Origin: JBEKYD01 sp052148435
Lineage (GTDB): Bacteria > Acidobacteriota > Terriglobia > Bryobacterales > Bryobacteraceae
DNA length: 64,000 nt
Assembly: GCA_052148435.1 (NCBI GenBank)
Contig: JBKQIF010000058.1
Coordinates: 12,244-76,243, forward strand
Reading direction: 5' to 3'
Shown here: positions 42,433 through 51,591 of the stretch, piece after piece
Numbering within the stretch: position 1 is the first letter of the stretch
Layout of the letters: each line of letters opens with the position of its first letter
Notes under the pieces: model-generated
Database searches by the model: none
What the model was told of the DNA's origin: nothing
What the model saw: only the letters and a program-made list of their open reading frames with translations
Translations under genes and position numbers: made by a program

Positions 42433-43953
42433 ATGGCGCTCTTCAAGACGCAAAGCGCGGCCGTTTTCGGAATCGACGCTCACCTGATCGATATCGAGGT
42501 GGATATGTACGGGTCCGGATCGGCGCGCGATTTCGTGATGGTTGGTTTGCCGGATATCGCGGTGAAGGAGAGCCGGGAACGCATCAAATCGGCGCTCATG
42601 AACTCGGGCTTTGGCTACCCGCCGCGCTGCGTCACTATCAACCTGGCGCCGGCCAACCTGCGCAAAGAGGGGGCCGGTTTCGACCTGCCCATGGCCATGG
42701 GCGTACTCGGCGCGATGGGGATGGTACGCGGCCTGGAACGGCACCTGATTGTGGGCGAACTGTCGCTCGATGGCGCGATCCGCTCGGTGCGCGGCATGCT
42801 TTCCGTGGCGGTCTGCGCCCGGGACCGCGGCATCCCCAACCTGATCGTGCCGGTGGAAAACGCCGCCGAAGCCGCGGTGGTGAAGGGCGTCAGCGTCTTC
42901 GGCGTGCGGCACCTGGCGGAAGTCGTGGCGCTGCTCACCCGCCCGGATCAGTTTCAACCCACCCTGGCGGAAGAGGCCATCGAGGCCCCGCCCACTGCGT
43001 CCACGCCCGATTTCCGCGACGTCCGCGGGCAGATCACCGCCAAGCGCTCTCTCGAAGTGGCCGCCGCCGGTGCGCACAACGTGCTAATGATCGGACCGCC
43101 CGGTTCCGGCAAGACCATGCTGGCCAAGCGCCTGGCCGGAATTTTGCCGCCCCTGAACTTCACCGAAGCTATCGAAACCACCAAAGTACACAGCATCGCC
43201 GGCGCGCTTGGGAGCGGCGCCGGATTGATGCGCGAACGGCCGTTTCGCGCCCCGCATCACACCATTTCCGACGCCGGGTTGACCGGCGGCGGCAGCGGCA
43301 TGCCGCGGCCCGGCGAAGTCAGCATGGCGCACAACGGCGTGTTGTTCTTGGACGAGTTTCCCGAGTTCCCGCGCGACGTTCTGGAAATCCTGCGCCAGCC
43401 GCTGGAAGACGGGATGGTGACCATCGCCCGCGCCAACATGACGCTCTCGTTCCCGTCGAATTTCATGCTGGTGGCTGCTATGAATCCATGCCGCTGTGGC
43501 TTCTTTGGCGACGCCACCCGCGAGTGCCGCTGCACGCCGGCGCAGATCCAGAACTACCTGAGCAAAATCAGCGGCCCCTTGCTCGACCGCATCGATATCC
43601 ACGTGGAAGTGCCCGCCGTACCATTTCAGGAGCTGCGCGGCGAAGCTAAAGCGGAGCCGTCGGCGGCGATCCGCGAGCGCGTCCTCCAGGCTCGCGCCGT
43701 ACAGCAAGCCCGCGGCTGCACCAACGCCCGCATGCCCACCCGCTCCATCCGCAAACACTGTGCGCTGGACGATTCCGGCGAGCGAACCCTGGAACTGGCC
43801 GTCCGCCGCATGTCACTTTCCGCGAGGGCCCACGACCGCATCCTCAAAGTCGCCCGCACCATCGCCGACCTGTCCGGCTCGGAGACCATCGCCGCCAAAC
43901 ATTTGGCTGAGGCGATTCAGTATCGGAGCTTGGATAGGAATTACTGGAATTGA
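42433..43953 (+). CDS. comM: YifB/ComM-family Mg-chelatase-like AAA+ ATPase
   Basis: A 506-residue ATPase. The N-terminal Lon-like/ChlI domain (1-170) carries VMVGLPDIAVKESRERIKSA, then GAGFDLPMAMGVLGAMG. The AAA+ domain follows with Walker A GPPGSGKT at 221-228, Walker B GVLFLDEFPEF, and RPFRAPHHTISDAGLTGGG. The C-terminal domain includes the NPCRCG...CRC zinc-like region and DRIDIHVEVP. Relatives act as branch-migration helicases in natural transformation. The 3' end is duplicated in inverted orientation upstream. Confidence 0.94.
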   Translation: MALFKTQSAAVFGIDAHLIDIEVDMYGSGSARDFVMVGLPDIAVKESRERIKSALMNSGFGYPPRCVTINLAPANLRKEGAGFDLPMAMGVLGAMGMVRGLERHLIVGELSLDGAIRSVRGMLSVAVCARDRGIPNLIVPVENAAEAAVVKGVSVFGVRHLAEVVALLTRPDQFQPTLAEEAIEAPPTASTPDFRDVRGQITAKRSLEVAAAGAHNVLMIGPPGSGKTMLAKRLAGILPPLNFTEAIETTKVHSIAGALGSGAGLMRERPFRAPHHTISDAGLTGGGSGMPRPGEVSMAHNGVLFLDEFPEFPRDVLEILRQPLEDGMVTIARANMTLSFPSNFMLVAAMNPCRCGFFGDATRECRCTPAQIQNYLSKISGPLLDRIDIHVEVPAVPFQELRGEAKAEPSAAIRERVLQARAVQQARGCTNARMPTRSIRKHCALDDSGERTLELAVRRMSLSARAHDRILKVARTIADLSGSETIAAKHLAEAIQYRSLDRNYWN

Positions 43954-44640
43954 GGCGGGGGAGATTGGCGCAGCACAAAGTGGGGATGGATACGCCCCAC
44001 GAGGACATTTCCCACCGTTCGCGCAACGCTCGGCTGAACCGCCGACGTTGGGCCACCGGTGCGCCACGTTTGACCCAATCTTCGGGGTACCATCCCTGTA
44101 ATCACGCGTTTGTCGCCAAGCTCGATCCAAGCGGCACCCAGGTAATTTACAACACGGTGCTCGCTGGCACTAGCGAGGATCGCGGCTATTCCATCGCAAT
44201 GGACACCCTCGGAAATGTGGATGTTCCCGGAACGACCTTTTCTGCGGATTTTCCGGTGACCAGCAACAGTTGCGGGAGCAAAAGCAAAGGACCGAATCGA
44301 ATGAGAGCCACCCAATCTTCGATTGAGCAACCAGATTTCTGATGGCGGCCGGCGGCACGGAAGAGACCGGCCTCCGATAATGTTGATCCACGAGCACGAC
44401 AATACTCAGCGAATCGCGAATCTGAGAAATACTGACCTCGAAAGGCGGACTGCTGGCTCGATGTGGTGTGGGCTTGAGCGAAAGTCCCCGACTGCGGGAA
44501 CCCCGGCACGATGTGCTTCGCCAGTTTACGGGTGGATTCGCGCCAAGAGATCCGCGTGGAGATAGTCGGAGCTGCCGGCAAGTTCAGCGTGATGGCAACT
44601 AAACTGCCAGGTGCACTAAGCTGACAGGAGGCGAGGAAAC
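43954..44640. other. 687-bp remnant region between comM and methyltransferase gene
   Basis: No intact gene was found. GTGGGG...CCCCAC near 43990-44010 is a weak hairpin after comM. A fragment of an SBBP beta-propeller gene lies at 44103-44262 (separate entry). The remaining 44280-44620 shows no recognisable coding in any frame. Confidence 0.5.
44103..44262 (+). pseudogene. fragment of an SBBP beta-propeller protein gene
   Basis: The frame reads HAFVAKLDPSGTQVIYNTVL, then GYSIAMDTLGNV and TTFSADFPVTSN. This is one complete SBBP repeat (DAFVAKLDxxG...DxxGNxYVTGxTxSxDFPVT). Solibacter-type genomes carry many large secreted proteins built of such repeats. Only one unit remains, with no start or partner domains, so it is a remnant. 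Confidence 0.7.
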
Positions 44641-45294
44641 ATGAAGACCCCTGAACACAATGAGACGCCGTCCAGCCCCGCCGAGGAACCGCCTGGCCCG
44701 ATGCAGCGGAGGCGGCACGAGGATTTTGACGCCTACTACGCCGGCACGCCTCCTTGGGATATCGGGGGGCCGCAGCCGGTCTTTCTGGCGCTGGCGGAAG
44801 CTGGCGCCATTCGAGGCCGGGTCCTGGACGTGGGTTGCGGGACCGGCGAGCACGCTCTCATGGCCGCCGGCATGGGCCTGGACGCGACAGGCATCGATTC
44901 GGCTCCAGCCGCAATCGCTCTTGCCGAAGCCAAGGCCCGCGACCGCGCTTTGATTGCGCACTTCCTGGTCCATGACGCCCTCCAGTTGGCTTCTCTCCAC
45001 AAGCAGTTCGACACTGTGCTGGATTGCGGGCTGTTTCACGTACTCGACGACAACGATCGCCGTTCGTTCGTCGAGAACCTCCGCGCGGTGATCCACCCGG
45101 GCGGCCGCTACTTCATGCTGTGCTTCAGCGACCGTCAACCGGGGTCTGGCGGCCCCCGCCGGATCACCCGGGACGAAATTAGGACCAGTTTCGACAAGGG
45201 ATGGCAGATAGACTCGATCGAGCTCGCCAAACTCGATACCAGGATGGGCCCTGACGGAATTCTGGGCTGGCTAGCGCGCATCACGCGGACATGA
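44641..45294 (+). CDS. class I SAM-dependent methyltransferase
   Basis: A 217-residue methyltransferase with a strong ribosome-binding site (AGGAGGCGAGG). The opening region DFDAYYAGTPPWDIGGPQPV is typical of thiopurine/tellurite-resistance-like methyltransferases. Motif I is VLDVGCGTGEH at about 61-71, with the acidic residue in GIDSAPAAI and motif IV in DTVLDCGLFHVLDD. The substrate is unknown. It stands alone between remnant DNA and the FG-GAP gene. Confidence 0.9.
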   Translation: MKTPEHNETPSSPAEEPPGPMQRRRHEDFDAYYAGTPPWDIGGPQPVFLALAEAGAIRGRVLDVGCGTGEHALMAAGMGLDATGIDSAPAAIALAEAKARDRALIAHFLVHDALQLASLHKQFDTVLDCGLFHVLDDNDRRSFVENLRAVIHPGGRYFMLCFSDRQPGSGGPRRITRDEIRTSFDKGWQIDSIELAKLDTRMGPDGILGWLARITRT

Positions 45295-45351
45295 GGGTGG
45301 CGTCACCTATGCGTTTCTTTAGCGGAGCACGAGATCGCCTCGTGGGCTTCC

Positions 45352-46149
45352 GTGCTGACGCCTACCGCCGATCCGCGCGAGCCGTGGACCATCCAGGAGA
45401 TCGATCGCCTCCCCACTGCGCATCGCGTGCGCGTCGCCGATATCGACGGCAGCGGCAAGCCCGTCGTGATCGTTGCGCCGCTCAATGGCGCCAAAGCCGC
45501 GCCGCCGGACTACCGCGACCTCACGCCGCTGGCCTATTATGTCCCCGGCGAATGGAAACGCCATGAGATCAAGCCTGAAAACTTCGGCCTGGTGCATGGC
45601 ATCTGGATTACCGATTGGGATGGCAATAAGCGCGACGCCATCCTCACCGCCGGCTTCGAAGGAATCCAGCTCTTCAGGTTCACCGCCAACAACGAGTGGA
45701 CGCGCACCGAGCTGGTCAGGGGCGATCCCAGCCCCTGGCCCAAGTCGGGCGCCGGCGAAATCGCCGTGGGCCACCTCGGAAGCGAGCGCTTCCTGGTTTC
45801 TATCGAGCCCTTTCACGGCAACCAGGTGGTGGTTTACCGCTCCCAAAACGGGAAATGGACTCGCCAGGTGATCGACGATTCACTGGTGAATGGCCACACC
45901 ATTCAGACCATCGATGCCGATGGCGACGGCCGCGACGAAATTGTCGCCAGTTGCCAGGGCAACACGGTCCGCAACCTGTACCTCTACCACGCCGATGACC
46001 CCGCCGGCCAGCACTGGTCGCGGCAGATCATCGACAACGGCGGAATGTCCGGAGCCACCTGCGTGGTGGCCGATCTCAACGGCGACCACCGCCCCGACCT
46101 CGCCTGCATCGGCTCCACCGCCAACCTGAAGTGGTACGAAAACCGGTGA
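45352..46149 (+). CDS. FG-GAP/VCBS beta-propeller protein, probably N-terminally truncated
   Basis: A 265-residue protein from GTG 45352 made of FG-GAP-like repeats: RVADIDGSGKPVVIVAPLNG, ITDWDGNKRDAIL, IDADGDGRDEIVASCQG and VADLNGDHRPDLACIG. The Asp-rich loops would bind calcium. It has no signal peptide, unlike most relatives, and the open frame continues a little upstream without a start codon. Loss of the 5' end is therefore likely. It could be a sugar-binding or lyase-like propeller. Confidence 0.68.
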   Translation: MLTPTADPREPWTIQEIDRLPTAHRVRVADIDGSGKPVVIVAPLNGAKAAPPDYRDLTPLAYYVPGEWKRHEIKPENFGLVHGIWITDWDGNKRDAILTAGFEGIQLFRFTANNEWTRTELVRGDPSPWPKSGAGEIAVGHLGSERFLVSIEPFHGNQVVVYRSQNGKWTRQVIDDSLVNGHTIQTIDADGDGRDEIVASCQGNTVRNLYLYHADDPAGQHWSRQIIDNGGMSGATCVVADLNGDHRPDLACIGSTANLKWYENR

Positions 46150-46446
46150 CGGGCGGAGTTCCCGGGCGGTCTCCAGCGCGCGGTGGAAATCCCACATCCA
46201 TGCCCCGCTGCCACGTGCCGAAGGACTACGCTTGGTTGGCGTCCACCGTGATCTTGCGGGAACCCACATCAAGACCAGTTAACGGTCAATATCGGCAACC
46301 GTTTCCGGATCGGCTCCGGGTCCGTGAGGACAGCGGGACGACGGACTTTAAATACAATGGCGGGAAGCCCATACGAGCAGGAATACTGCTGTATGTATCG
46401 GAGTGAAGGGCCCAGGCCCGCCTAGCCCCTGGGTCCGTACAATAGA
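46150..46446. other. 297-bp intergenic region before the PQQ dehydrogenase gene
   Basis: No gene was found. A short leftward frame ending GSRKITVDANQA (46222-46272) may be a gene tail. TACAAT at 46438-46443 is a probable -10 element close to the next start. Confidence 0.4.
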
Positions 46447-48525
46447 ATGTCTAGATCCATGCGAACCCTTCTGCTTCTCGCCGCATTTTCAGCCCTCTCC
46501 GGCGCTGACCATGATTGGCCCGCTTACGGCGGCGGACCCGCGGGCATCCGCTACTCCGATCTCAATCAGATCAACCGCGCCAATGTGAGCCAACTGGCCG
46601 TCGCCTGGACTTACGACACCGCCGACGGCGCCGGCGATCCGCAAACTCAGCCGATACTCGTCGCCGGCGTCCTCTATGGCCTCACGCCCCGCCACAAGGC
46701 CATCGCGCTCGATGGCGCCACCGGAAAACTGCTGTGGACGTTCGATTCCGGCATCGCCGGCCGCGGGCCGAATCGCTCAGTGGTCTACTGGACCGATGGC
46801 AACTCACCGCGTCTTTTCGCCGCAGTCCAAAGCTATATCTACGCCCTCGACGCCCGCACGGGCAAGCCAATCGCCGATTTCGGCAACGCTGGACGAATCG
46901 ACCTCCGCGAAGGCCTCGGCCGCGATCCCGAGAAACAATCGATTGTCCTCACCAGCCCCGGCATTATTTACAAGGACCTGCTGATCGTCGGCGGCCGGAC
47001 CCCCGAGGCCCTGCCGGCCCCCACCGGCGATATCCGCGCCTTCGACGTTCGCACCGGCAAGCTCCGCTGGAGTTTTCACACGGTTCCCCACCCCGGCGAG
47101 TTTGGCTACGACACCTGGCCCAAGGACGCCTGGACCTACACTGGCGCAGCCAACAACTGGGCCGGCATGGCGGTCGACCAGAAGCGCGGCATCCTCTATG
47201 TCCCCACCGGCTCCGCAGCCAGCGATTTCTATGGCGCAGACCGCGTAGGCGACGACCTCTTTGCCAACACCCTGCTGGCATTGAAAGCCGACACCGGCGA
47301 GCGGATCTGGCACTTTCAGGGAGTCCGACACGATCTCTGGGATCGCGACTTTCCTACTCCACCCTGCCTCGTCACTGTAAAACACGACGGCAAAATGGTG
47401 GACGCCGTGGCCCAAGCCACCAAGCAGGGTTGGGTCTACCTTTTCGACCGGGTAAATGGCAAGCCGCTGTTCCCCATCGAGTACCGCCGCTACCCTGCCA
47501 GCGACGTCCCCGGCGAGGTCGCCGCCCATACCCAGCCGCTGCCCACCAAGCCCGCGCCTTTCGCCCGCCAGCGGCTCACAGAGGACGTCCTCACCACCCG
47601 CACGCCTGCTGCGCATGCCTGGGCGGTCGAGCAGTTCCGCAAACTCCGCGGCGGCGGTCAGTTCGTGCCGCTCACGGTCGGCCAGGACACGGTGGTCTTC
47701 CCGGGTTTCGACGGCGGCGCCGAATGGGGCGGCCAGGCATTCGACCCGGAAACCGGCCTCTTCTACGTAAATGCCAACGATCTGGCATGGACCGGCGGTC
47801 TGGCGGAAACCAACGATCGTAACTCCGCCCGCCGGACTTACCAGACCAATTGCGCCAACTGTCACGGCGACGACCGCGTCGGCGCCCCTCCGCAAATCCC
47901 CGCACTTACAAACCTAAGTGGCAGAATGACCGCGCAGGCGATCTCAGCTGTCATCCGCCAGGGCGCCGGACGAATGCCATCGTTTCCGAATCTGAGCGCC
48001 GCCGACGTAGCCGCCGTGGCGCAATACATTCTGAGCGGCGAGGACAAGGAATTGGTCGCCGCAGGCAGCCCTAAGGCTCCCGCCAGATTCCGTTTCACCG
48101 GCTATCGCCGGCTGCTCGATCCCGATGGATACCCAGCCGTGCAGCCGCCCTGGGGCACGCTCAACGCCATCAATCTGAATACCGGCGAATATGCCTGGAA
48201 GGTGCCGCTAGGCGAGTATCCAGCGCTGGTGGCGCAAGGTATAAAAAATACCGGCAGCGAGAATTATGGGGGACCGATTGTTACGGCCGGCGGCCTGGTC
48301 TTCATTGCAGCTACTAACTTCGACCATAAGTTCCGCGCCTTCGACAAGTCCACGGGAGCGCTCCTGTGGGAAGCGACACTGTCGTTTTCCGGCAATGCCA
48401 CGCCGATCACTTACCAGCTTGCTGGACGCCAGTATCTTGTCATCTACGCCACAGGCGGCAAAGCTCCCCGCGGCGGCCCTACGGGTGGCGCTTATGTGGC
48501 CTTTGCCCTGCCAGCCGGCAAGTAA
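46447..48525 (+). CDS. PQQ-dependent dehydrogenase with internal cytochrome c domain
   Basis: A 692-residue exported quinoprotein (signal peptide about 5-20; ATG 46459 is an alternative start). PQQ propeller blades recur as ALDGATGKLLWTFD, FDVRTGKLRWSFH, ALKADTGERIWHF and FDKSTGALLWEA. WPAYGGGPAGIRYSDLNQIN at the start is typical of glucose/alcohol dehydrogenase-like enzymes. A cytochrome c domain with heme motif CANCH at about 467-471 and distal Met in GRMPSFPNLSAAD is inserted between blades, followed by more propeller. Electrons would pass from sugar or alcohol to PQQ to heme within one chain. Confidence 0.9.
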   Translation: MSRSMRTLLLLAAFSALSGADHDWPAYGGGPAGIRYSDLNQINRANVSQLAVAWTYDTADGAGDPQTQPILVAGVLYGLTPRHKAIALDGATGKLLWTFDSGIAGRGPNRSVVYWTDGNSPRLFAAVQSYIYALDARTGKPIADFGNAGRIDLREGLGRDPEKQSIVLTSPGIIYKDLLIVGGRTPEALPAPTGDIRAFDVRTGKLRWSFHTVPHPGEFGYDTWPKDAWTYTGAANNWAGMAVDQKRGILYVPTGSAASDFYGADRVGDDLFANTLLALKADTGERIWHFQGVRHDLWDRDFPTPPCLVTVKHDGKMVDAVAQATKQGWVYLFDRVNGKPLFPIEYRRYPASDVPGEVAAHTQPLPTKPAPFARQRLTEDVLTTRTPAAHAWAVEQFRKLRGGGQFVPLTVGQDTVVFPGFDGGAEWGGQAFDPETGLFYVNANDLAWTGGLAETNDRNSARRTYQTNCANCHGDDRVGAPPQIPALTNLSGRMTAQAISAVIRQGAGRMPSFPNLSAADVAAVAQYILSGEDKELVAAGSPKAPARFRFTGYRRLLDPDGYPAVQPPWGTLNAINLNTGEYAWKVPLGEYPALVAQGIKNTGSENYGGPIVTAGGLVFIAATNFDHKFRAFDKSTGALLWEATLSFSGNATPITYQLAGRQYLVIYATGGKAPRGGPTGGAYVAFALPAGK

Positions 48526-48845
48526 CGCCCATTGGCCGGAGCTGGCCGGAGCGTCGCCGACCCAAAGGGACGGCACCATTCTCGCGCTTGTGCCTGCCGA
48601 CGAACTGATCGCCGGTGACGGAAAACGGAACGTTATGGACAGATATCGGTAGCTTTGCACTGCCCGTGTTCTGTTGCCGTGGTCGCGTTTGCCGGCCAGG
48701 GCGACCGGTGACGCCACCTGCGGCGCGCCCCGTTTCCGGTAACGCTTTACCGCTACCCAGAGTCCGGGCGAGCTTGCCGCGCGGCGCCACAGCGTCCCGA
48801 TCCCCGGCGCGAGCTACAATTGCGCTTTCCCAGGAGGTGGTGCGC
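48526..48845. other. 320-bp intergenic region, promoter of six-hairpin protein gene
   Basis: No gene was accepted here; an in-frame extension of the next gene from 48615 lacks protein-like character. TACAAT at 48815-48820 is a plausible -10 element and AGGAGGTG at about 48832-48839 is the Shine-Dalgarno for ATG 48846. Confidence 0.5.
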
Positions 48846-51164
48846 ATGACGAGAGCCGGCGCCATCGCATGGCTGCTTGCAGTCCCCGCGGTCCTGGCGG
48901 CGCAAGCCCCGGCCCCGGTGGTTCTCTCCGGCGCCGGCGTTCGCCTGGAGGCGCGCGTCGTCAACGGACGGCTGGAGGAACGCTACCTGGCGCGCTCGCG
49001 GACGGGTTGGACGCTGGTGGCGCAGGCGGCCGGAGAATCCATGGGTGCGCTCGAATTGCGCGGGCCCGGCGCGGAAATCGTGCCTGGCGCGGCCGAGAGC
49101 GTGTCTCTCGAAGGTGGCCGCCTGGTGGAACGCATTACCGCCGGCGGGCTGCGCCTCACGCGCATCGTCGCGCTCGATGCGCGCGAGAACTGGCTCCGCG
49201 TTTCGGTCCTGCTGGAGCCGGGCGCGGCCTCTTCGCTGCACTCGTTCTCAGACGCTTTTGTTTTCGCGCACAAGCCCGACTGGTCGTATTCGCCTTCGGT
49301 CGGCGGCTTCAATCCAGATGGGCAGTACAAGGCGCCCCTCATTCTGACTCAGGCCGGGCCGGTGGCTTTCGGCATCGTCCCCGACCTGGCGACGTTGGAC
49401 CGCGCCGCGCTGAAGCGGTGCAATCACGCCCTGCGCCTGGATGTTCCCGCGGGGCCCCGGCTCGCGGTCGGGTTTCAGCCGGCGCGCATGGCGTTCCATT
49501 CCGTCTATACCCTCGACGAAGACCGCGTCTGGACCGCGGACTCTCCCGTCACCAACGCGTACTATCTGTTGATCTCGGCGGCCGCCGTTCCGGGCCAGGC
49601 TTATCGCGAGGCGGTCCGCTTCCACTGGGAGCGGTTCGGCCGCCCCGCGCAGGCCTCCGCGGCGGCGCAACAGGCCGGTACGGACGCGGCCTACAGATCG
49701 CTGGCCTTGTGGGATGACTGGCGCAAACAGGTTTGGGACAAGGAATCGCCGGAACAGTGGCTCTCCACGCGCCTCGATGGCGCGCTTGCCGGCGCCGTCC
49801 GGACCCGTCGCTGGGGCGGGCCCAAGCCGTCGCTTTATATGTCGGCGTGGTTCAACAGCGTGCGCACCGCAGTGGGCATGGCGCTGTATGCCCGGCGCGC
49901 GAACAATCGGGAACTGCTCAATCTCGCCCGGCAGACCATCCACCTGGCCCTGCGCGCGCCGGGGCCCGACGGCGCTTTCAAATGCATCGCGGTCCCCGAC
50001 GGCGACAACATCGTCTGGGCGGCGGGCGATGGGATCGGCAACAGCCTCAAGAATGGATACCTGGGATTCGACATGAGCTGGACCGCCTACTGGCTACTGC
50101 GATGGCGCGCCGCCAACCTGCCCGGCTCGGAGGACATATTGGCCCGCGCGGAGCGGCTGGCCGATTTCTTCCTCCACCGCCAGCAATCCGACGGCATGCT
50201 TCCCACCCGTTTCGACGAATCCGGCGCGCCGAGGCTCGAAATCTCGCGCCAGGTTTTCGCCGAAACGGCGCCGGTCGCGCTCTTTCTGCTGGAACTGGCC
50301 GGGCAGGACCACAACGCCCGTTACCAGGAAGCGGGCCTTCGCGGCCTGGAATTTCTCGAACGGCGGGTGGCGCCCGAACGCAAGTGGTACGACTTCGAAA
50401 CGTTCTTCAGTTGCAGTCCCCGGCTGGCCTACCTGGACCCGGCCACGGCGCAATGGCCGGCCAATGACCTCGCGCTGATCCACGCGCCCGCGGCGTATCT
50501 GGCCGCTTTTCGCGTCACCGGGCGCAAGGAGTTCCTGGATCGTGGCCAAGCCTTGCTCGATTACCTGCTCCTCTATCAGCAATCCTGGACCAACCCGGCG
50601 CTGGAGCGGCTCTCCGGCCCCAACATGCTGTTGGGCGGGTTCACTACCCAGAACTCGGACGCCGAGTGGTCCGACGCCCGCCAGAGCCTGGCCGCCAACG
50701 TGATCCTGGACTACTACCGCGCGGGCGGAAGCGTGGAATACCTCGAACGGGGCGTGGCGGCGTTGCGCGCGCAGTTTCCCATCTCCCCTTCGGAGAATTG
50801 GGCCCATAGCGGATACGGCTCGAAAGCCGGGGTCAGCAGCTTCCACTGGGGCACGGGAAGCGGCCTGGCCGGCGTGGAGCTGGAGGAGGATTCTCTGCAC
50901 GACTTGACTGTCGATATCGCCGCGGGTGAGGCCGTCGGCGTCAATGGCATCGACGTGGAAAGCGCGGCGGCGCGCGGCGACCGCATCGAACTGAAGATCG
51001 GCAGCCCGTTCCGATGGTCCCGCCGGCCAGTGGCCGCCTTCCTGCGAGTCCCTCCCGGACGCCGGTTTGCGCTGTTCACGAACGGCCAGGACGCCGGCAG
51101 TTATAGCTCGGCCGAGTTGGGGAAAGGCGTCGCGTTGCCGGTGTCTTTCCCCCGTGCACGATGA
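48846..51164 (+). CDS. exported six-hairpin glycosidase-like protein
   Basis: A 772-residue protein from ATG 48846, chosen for its AGGAGGTG and clean signal peptide (MTRAGAIAWLLAVPAVLAAQ). An N-terminal beta-sandwich (about 25-270) is followed by an (alpha/alpha) barrel-like region (about 290-660) rich in aromatic and acidic residues: NSVRTAVGMALYARRANNRE, LKNGYLGFDMSWTAYWLLRW and FHWGTGSG. A small C-terminal beta domain closes it. The layout matches six-hairpin glycosidases, but no GH family could be fixed. The next gene is a GH95 enzyme. Confidence 0.68.
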   Translation: MTRAGAIAWLLAVPAVLAAQAPAPVVLSGAGVRLEARVVNGRLEERYLARSRTGWTLVAQAAGESMGALELRGPGAEIVPGAAESVSLEGGRLVERITAGGLRLTRIVALDARENWLRVSVLLEPGAASSLHSFSDAFVFAHKPDWSYSPSVGGFNPDGQYKAPLILTQAGPVAFGIVPDLATLDRAALKRCNHALRLDVPAGPRLAVGFQPARMAFHSVYTLDEDRVWTADSPVTNAYYLLISAAAVPGQAYREAVRFHWERFGRPAQASAAAQQAGTDAAYRSLALWDDWRKQVWDKESPEQWLSTRLDGALAGAVRTRRWGGPKPSLYMSAWFNSVRTAVGMALYARRANNRELLNLARQTIHLALRAPGPDGAFKCIAVPDGDNIVWAAGDGIGNSLKNGYLGFDMSWTAYWLLRWRAANLPGSEDILARAERLADFFLHRQQSDGMLPTRFDESGAPRLEISRQVFAETAPVALFLLELAGQDHNARYQEAGLRGLEFLERRVAPERKWYDFETFFSCSPRLAYLDPATAQWPANDLALIHAPAAYLAAFRVTGRKEFLDRGQALLDYLLLYQQSWTNPALERLSGPNMLLGGFTTQNSDAEWSDARQSLAANVILDYYRAGGSVEYLERGVAALRAQFPISPSENWAHSGYGSKAGVSSFHWGTGSGLAGVELEEDSLHDLTVDIAAGEAVGVNGIDVESAAARGDRIELKIGSPFRWSRRPVAAFLRVPPGRRFALFTNGQDAGSYSSAELGKGVALPVSFPRAR

Positions 51165-51387
51165 GCGCGGTGCAGGGGCGTCCGTCGTGCCCAAGAGGCG
51201 TTCCAGCGCGTTCGGCCGTTCCAACCGCGTTTCCGGAAAAGTGGCAGTGGGGTGAGGAATAGGCGCCTCAATGGAATGAAACGCCACTTTAACGGGATCC
51301 ACCGCTCGCGCGAGGACGAAAATGCTTCCGGCGACTTTTCTTTCTCGGCTGAAAGGATTAACCTGTCGTGAAAGGACTCGGAACGAC
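51165..51387. other. 223-bp intergenic region
   Basis: No gene or clear signal beyond a T-rich stretch (TTTTCTTTCTC near 51335). It separates the six-hairpin protein gene from a small frame and the GH95 gene. Confidence 0.4.
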
Positions 51388-51567
51388 ATGAGCACTTCAG
51401 CCGCGCCCCCGATGCCAAAGCTCTCGCCTCGAATGCCGGTGCGCTACATCAAACTCGGGCAAGGAGGCGGATGGGAGGGTCAATATTACTGGTTTCTGGT
51501 GCGCCGGCCACGTCGATGGGGCCTTGCCAAGGGCGTTGTAGTCGCTGCCCGGGAGCCGGCGCGCTGA
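51388..51567 (+). CDS. small ORF, possible N-terminal fragment
   Basis: A 59-residue frame beginning MSTSAAPPMPKLSPRMPVRY, then IKLGQGGGWEG. The VRYIKLGxGGxWE opening is recalled from the N-termini of larger bacterial proteins of nuclease-like type. The second half (RRPRRWGLAKGVVVAAREPA) is basic and low in information, so this is probably a truncated remnant. Confidence 0.35.
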   Translation: MSTSAAPPMPKLSPRMPVRYIKLGQGGGWEGQYYWFLVRRPRRWGLAKGVVVAAREPAR

Positions 51568-51591
51568 TTGGGCGGGTTTTGGGAATCGGCC

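Noticed and set aside
48615..48845. N-terminal extension of the six-hairpin protein gene
   Set aside because: The strong AGGAGGTG and signal peptide belong to ATG 48846. The upstream extension is low-complexity and includes the likely promoter.
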